This document shows, in pieces, positions 62,557-64,000 of a stretch of DNA of 64,000 nucleotides (position 1 is the stretch's first letter; the number at the start of each line of letters is the position of its first letter). The position numbers and the translations under genes are program-made. The notes beneath the pieces were generated by a model that saw only the letters and a list, made by a program, of their open reading frames with translations, did no database searches and was not told the origin of the DNA. The stretch lies in assembly GCA_016699165.1 (NCBI GenBank), contig CP064963.1, positions 620,001 to 684,000 on the forward strand. The letters run 5' to 3'. The DNA comes from Candidatus Melainabacteria bacterium (GTDB taxonomy: Bacteria > Cyanobacteriota > Vampirovibrionia > Obscuribacterales > Obscuribacteraceae).

Positions 62557-63678
62557 ATGTCTACTAAAGAATCTAAGTTAGGAACTATTCTGCTTGATAG
62601 CAAACTTATCTCAGGCGAAAAATTAGAACACGCTTTGGAATTTTCAAAAATCGCCGGAATTCCACTTGGCAAAACTTTGAGATTATTGAATTATCTTTCA
62701 GAATTATTAGTAGACAACGCCTTAATGGCTCAAGGATTGATTCAAACAGGAGAGCTGAGTTTTGATGAAGGAAGATTCGTTCTGCAAACGTCAAATCTTT
62801 TTCAGATTTCATTTTTGCAGGCTCTTGAAATTGCACGTCTCGATCCAAATGATGCAGAAAGTCTTAAGTTTGGAAACTTGCTCAAAATATTTGGTGTTTC
62901 CTCTTTCAAAATAAAACTGTGCTTGAAAATAGCTCAAAAGAGTGGACAAAAATTGGGCGACGTAGCTGTGAAGACTGGCTTGATAACTGAAGAAATTCAG
63001 AAAAACACAGTACGAGTTCAAAACGGTGTCCGCAAACTCAAAACTCCCTTTTTAATGCAACCCAAAACAGTAAAGGAAAAAAGAATACGCTTGGGTGAAT
63101 TACTGGTTCTTGCTGGTTGCATAGAAAAATCAAAATTAGATGCTGCTATAGAAAACAAATCATGCACATCATATATAGGTAAGTATCTGGTACATAAAGA
63201 ATTTATTTCGAATTCAATTCTTTCTTACGCTTTGTGCTTGCAGAACTTATTGAGAAAAGAGCTCATTGGCAGCCAATTTGCAAGTCAGTCGCTTAAACAT
63301 TTTGCTCATATAGATTCTGAATACAACATTTTCGATTTTCTAAAAGCCTGTAATTTCATAGAAGAAAACGACGAAGAGAATTTGATTTCTATTCTTGACC
63401 AAAATGCAAGCCTTTCAAAACACTTATTGAAAAATCTAACCAGCGACGAAATTGCATCGTGTTGTGACACCCGGATGCTCTTGACTCTTGCCTTTAGAAA
63501 CACAGATGCCATGCGCTCTTTGCTTAGAGAGCTCAAACCTCAAGAAAAGGAGGCGATTGACTCAGCCCTATTTTTCTATAACTTCGCCAAAGCAGGAAAG
63601 ATGAGTTTGAACCAAGCTTTGATCAACTTCATCATTCGTCGCAAACAAATAGATATCAAACAAAAACAAGCAGCGTAG
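62557..63678 (+). CDS. MshEN/GspE-N-like repeat protein in the regulon
   Basis: The 373-aa soluble protein has at least two repeats of the GspE/MshE N-terminal type: LGTILLDSKLISGEKLEHAL with IPLGKTLRLL (about 7-45), and RLGELLVLAGCIEKSKLDAAI (about 173-195); weaker copies lie near 105-145 and 215-240. The rest is helical and charged. It is related in layout to the proteins encoded at 30370 and 22329. It has promoter P4 and an AGGAAG binding site, so it is predicted to be expressed with the giant metallopeptidase. It may connect the system to a type IV pilus or type II secretion machine, which is inference. Confidence 0.75.
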   Translation: MSTKESKLGTILLDSKLISGEKLEHALEFSKIAGIPLGKTLRLLNYLSELLVDNALMAQGLIQTGELSFDEGRFVLQTSNLFQISFLQALEIARLDPNDAESLKFGNLLKIFGVSSFKIKLCLKIAQKSGQKLGDVAVKTGLITEEIQKNTVRVQNGVRKLKTPFLMQPKTVKEKRIRLGELLVLAGCIEKSKLDAAIENKSCTSYIGKYLVHKEFISNSILSYALCLQNLLRKELIGSQFASQSLKHFAHIDSEYNIFDFLKACNFIEENDEENLISILDQNASLSKHLLKNLTSDEIASCCDTRMLLTLAFRNTDAMRSLLRELKPQEKEAIDSALFFYNFAKAGKMSLNQALINFIIRRKQIDIKQKQAA

Positions 63679-63679
63679 A

Positions 63680-64000
63680 CTAGCTAATTTCGAAAGAAGC
63701 AACGACTGGAGCGTGGTCTGATGGCTTCTCTAGCTTGCGCATGTATTTGTCAATGCGCGATGCGACACATTTGGACTCAAGACTTTTCGATATCCATATA
63801 TGATCTATTCGAAATCCCATTCTCTTTTGAAAAGCTAGCATTCGATAGTCCCACCAACTATAGTGTCCACCCTCTTTTTCAAAGAGACGAAAAGCATCGC
63901 TAAGTCCATGCCCCCACTTGCACACATTGTCGAGAGCCTGTCGTTCAGCCTCGCTTGTGAGAACTTGTCCAGCCATTGCAACAGGATCATATACATCTAT
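63680..64000 (-). CDS. xthA: Exodeoxyribonuclease III, C-terminal part
   Basis: Partial gene running off the window end; only the last 106 codons are seen. The visible part fits XthA-type exonuclease/AP endonuclease: VYDPVAMAGQVLTSEAERQAL, LSDAFRLFEKEGGHYSWWDYR, RIDHIWISKSL and the catalytic end KPSDHAPVVASFE with Asp and His. The enzyme repairs abasic sites and trims 3' ends. ATG 63976 inside the window is internal, because the conserved sequence continues upstream in frame to the edge. It ends 2 bases from the convergent MshEN-like gene. Confidence 0.93.
   Translation of the reverse strand: MDVYDPVAMAGQVLTSEAERQALDNVCKWGHGLSDAFRLFEKEGGHYSWWDYRMLAFQKRMGFRIDHIWISKSLESKCVASRIDKYMRKLEKPSDHAPVVASFEIS

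Noticed and set aside
1..64000. Insertion sequences, prophage genes, rRNA operon or replication origin
   Set aside because: No transposase, integrase, phage structural gene, rRNA sequence or DnaA-box cluster was recognised.

Overview
The window looks like chromosome from a Gram-negative, aerobic, heterotrophic bacterium with moderate-to-low GC. LpxA and FabZ point to an outer membrane with lipid A. NADP-isocitrate dehydrogenase, acyl-CoA ligase and dehydrogenase, tryptophan 2,3-dioxygenase and a persulfide dioxygenase point to oxidative metabolism. Two zinc-ribbon Ser/Thr kinases with one membrane span, a DUF4388 protein, a VIT/vWA protein and several MshEN/GspE-N-like repeat proteins fit the non-photosynthetic cyanobacterial relatives (Melainabacteria/Vampirovibrionia, Obscuribacterales type). 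That placement is inference from gene content; no rRNA or marker gene here proves it.

Layout. 0-8.4 kb: HigA-like regulator next to a GC-rich palindromic repeat, M1 aminopeptidase, persulfide dioxygenase-rhodanese fusion, coiled-coil protein, a histidine kinase carrying two GHKL ATPase modules with its CheY-like partner, a lipoprotein and an iron-permease-like protein. 8.4-21.9 kb: a DUF6265 gene without a normal start beside a second copy of the repeat, rhodanese, FAH-family hydrolase, AAA kinase, PrxQ peroxiredoxin, C39 peptidase, a TPR operon, DUF2252, a Ser/Thr kinase, a VIT/vWA protein and an SDR. 22-31.7 kb: tRNA-Leu, an MshEN-like protein, a 720-base non-coding stretch with inverted and direct repeats, a DUF4388 plus degenerate-GGDEF protein, an apparently dead SGNH hydrolase, icd, an acyl-CoA ligase, a 48-base perfect palindrome and a large MshEN-like repeat protein. 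31.8-38.4 kb: four tandem paralogous small exported proteins, then GT2, MFS, lpxA and fabZ. 38.5-50.6 kb: a Tat-type metallophosphoesterase with an apparent AUA start, tryptophan 2,3-dioxygenase, DUF3592, a second Ser/Thr kinase, a membrane glycosyltransferase-like protein, tRNA-Asn, YbjN, IMPase, RNase D and acyl-CoA dehydrogenase.

50.7-63.7 kb is the most unusual region. A 753-aa protein with a LysM-like tail and a NarL-family-type sensor kinase form one operon. Then come a 79-aa disordered protein, a giant protein of about 2090 aa ending in an anthrax-lethal-factor-like zinc metallopeptidase domain (HEIGH), a 78-aa protein, a LuxR/NarL-type response regulator and a 373-aa MshEN-like protein. 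Four promoters in this block share one strictly spaced architecture: TTTGCG, CGCAA, TTGCG half-sites about 10-11 bases apart, then TAGAAC-17-CATAAT. They sit before the 79-aa, giant, 78-aa and 373-aa genes. I read this as a two-component-controlled regulon built around a giant toxin- or effector-like metallopeptidase. To my knowledge it is undescribed, but I could not search. The window ends inside an exonuclease III gene.

Three genes (DUF6265, metallophosphoesterase, giant protein) have no canonical start codon where homology, signal peptide or ribosome binding site place the start.
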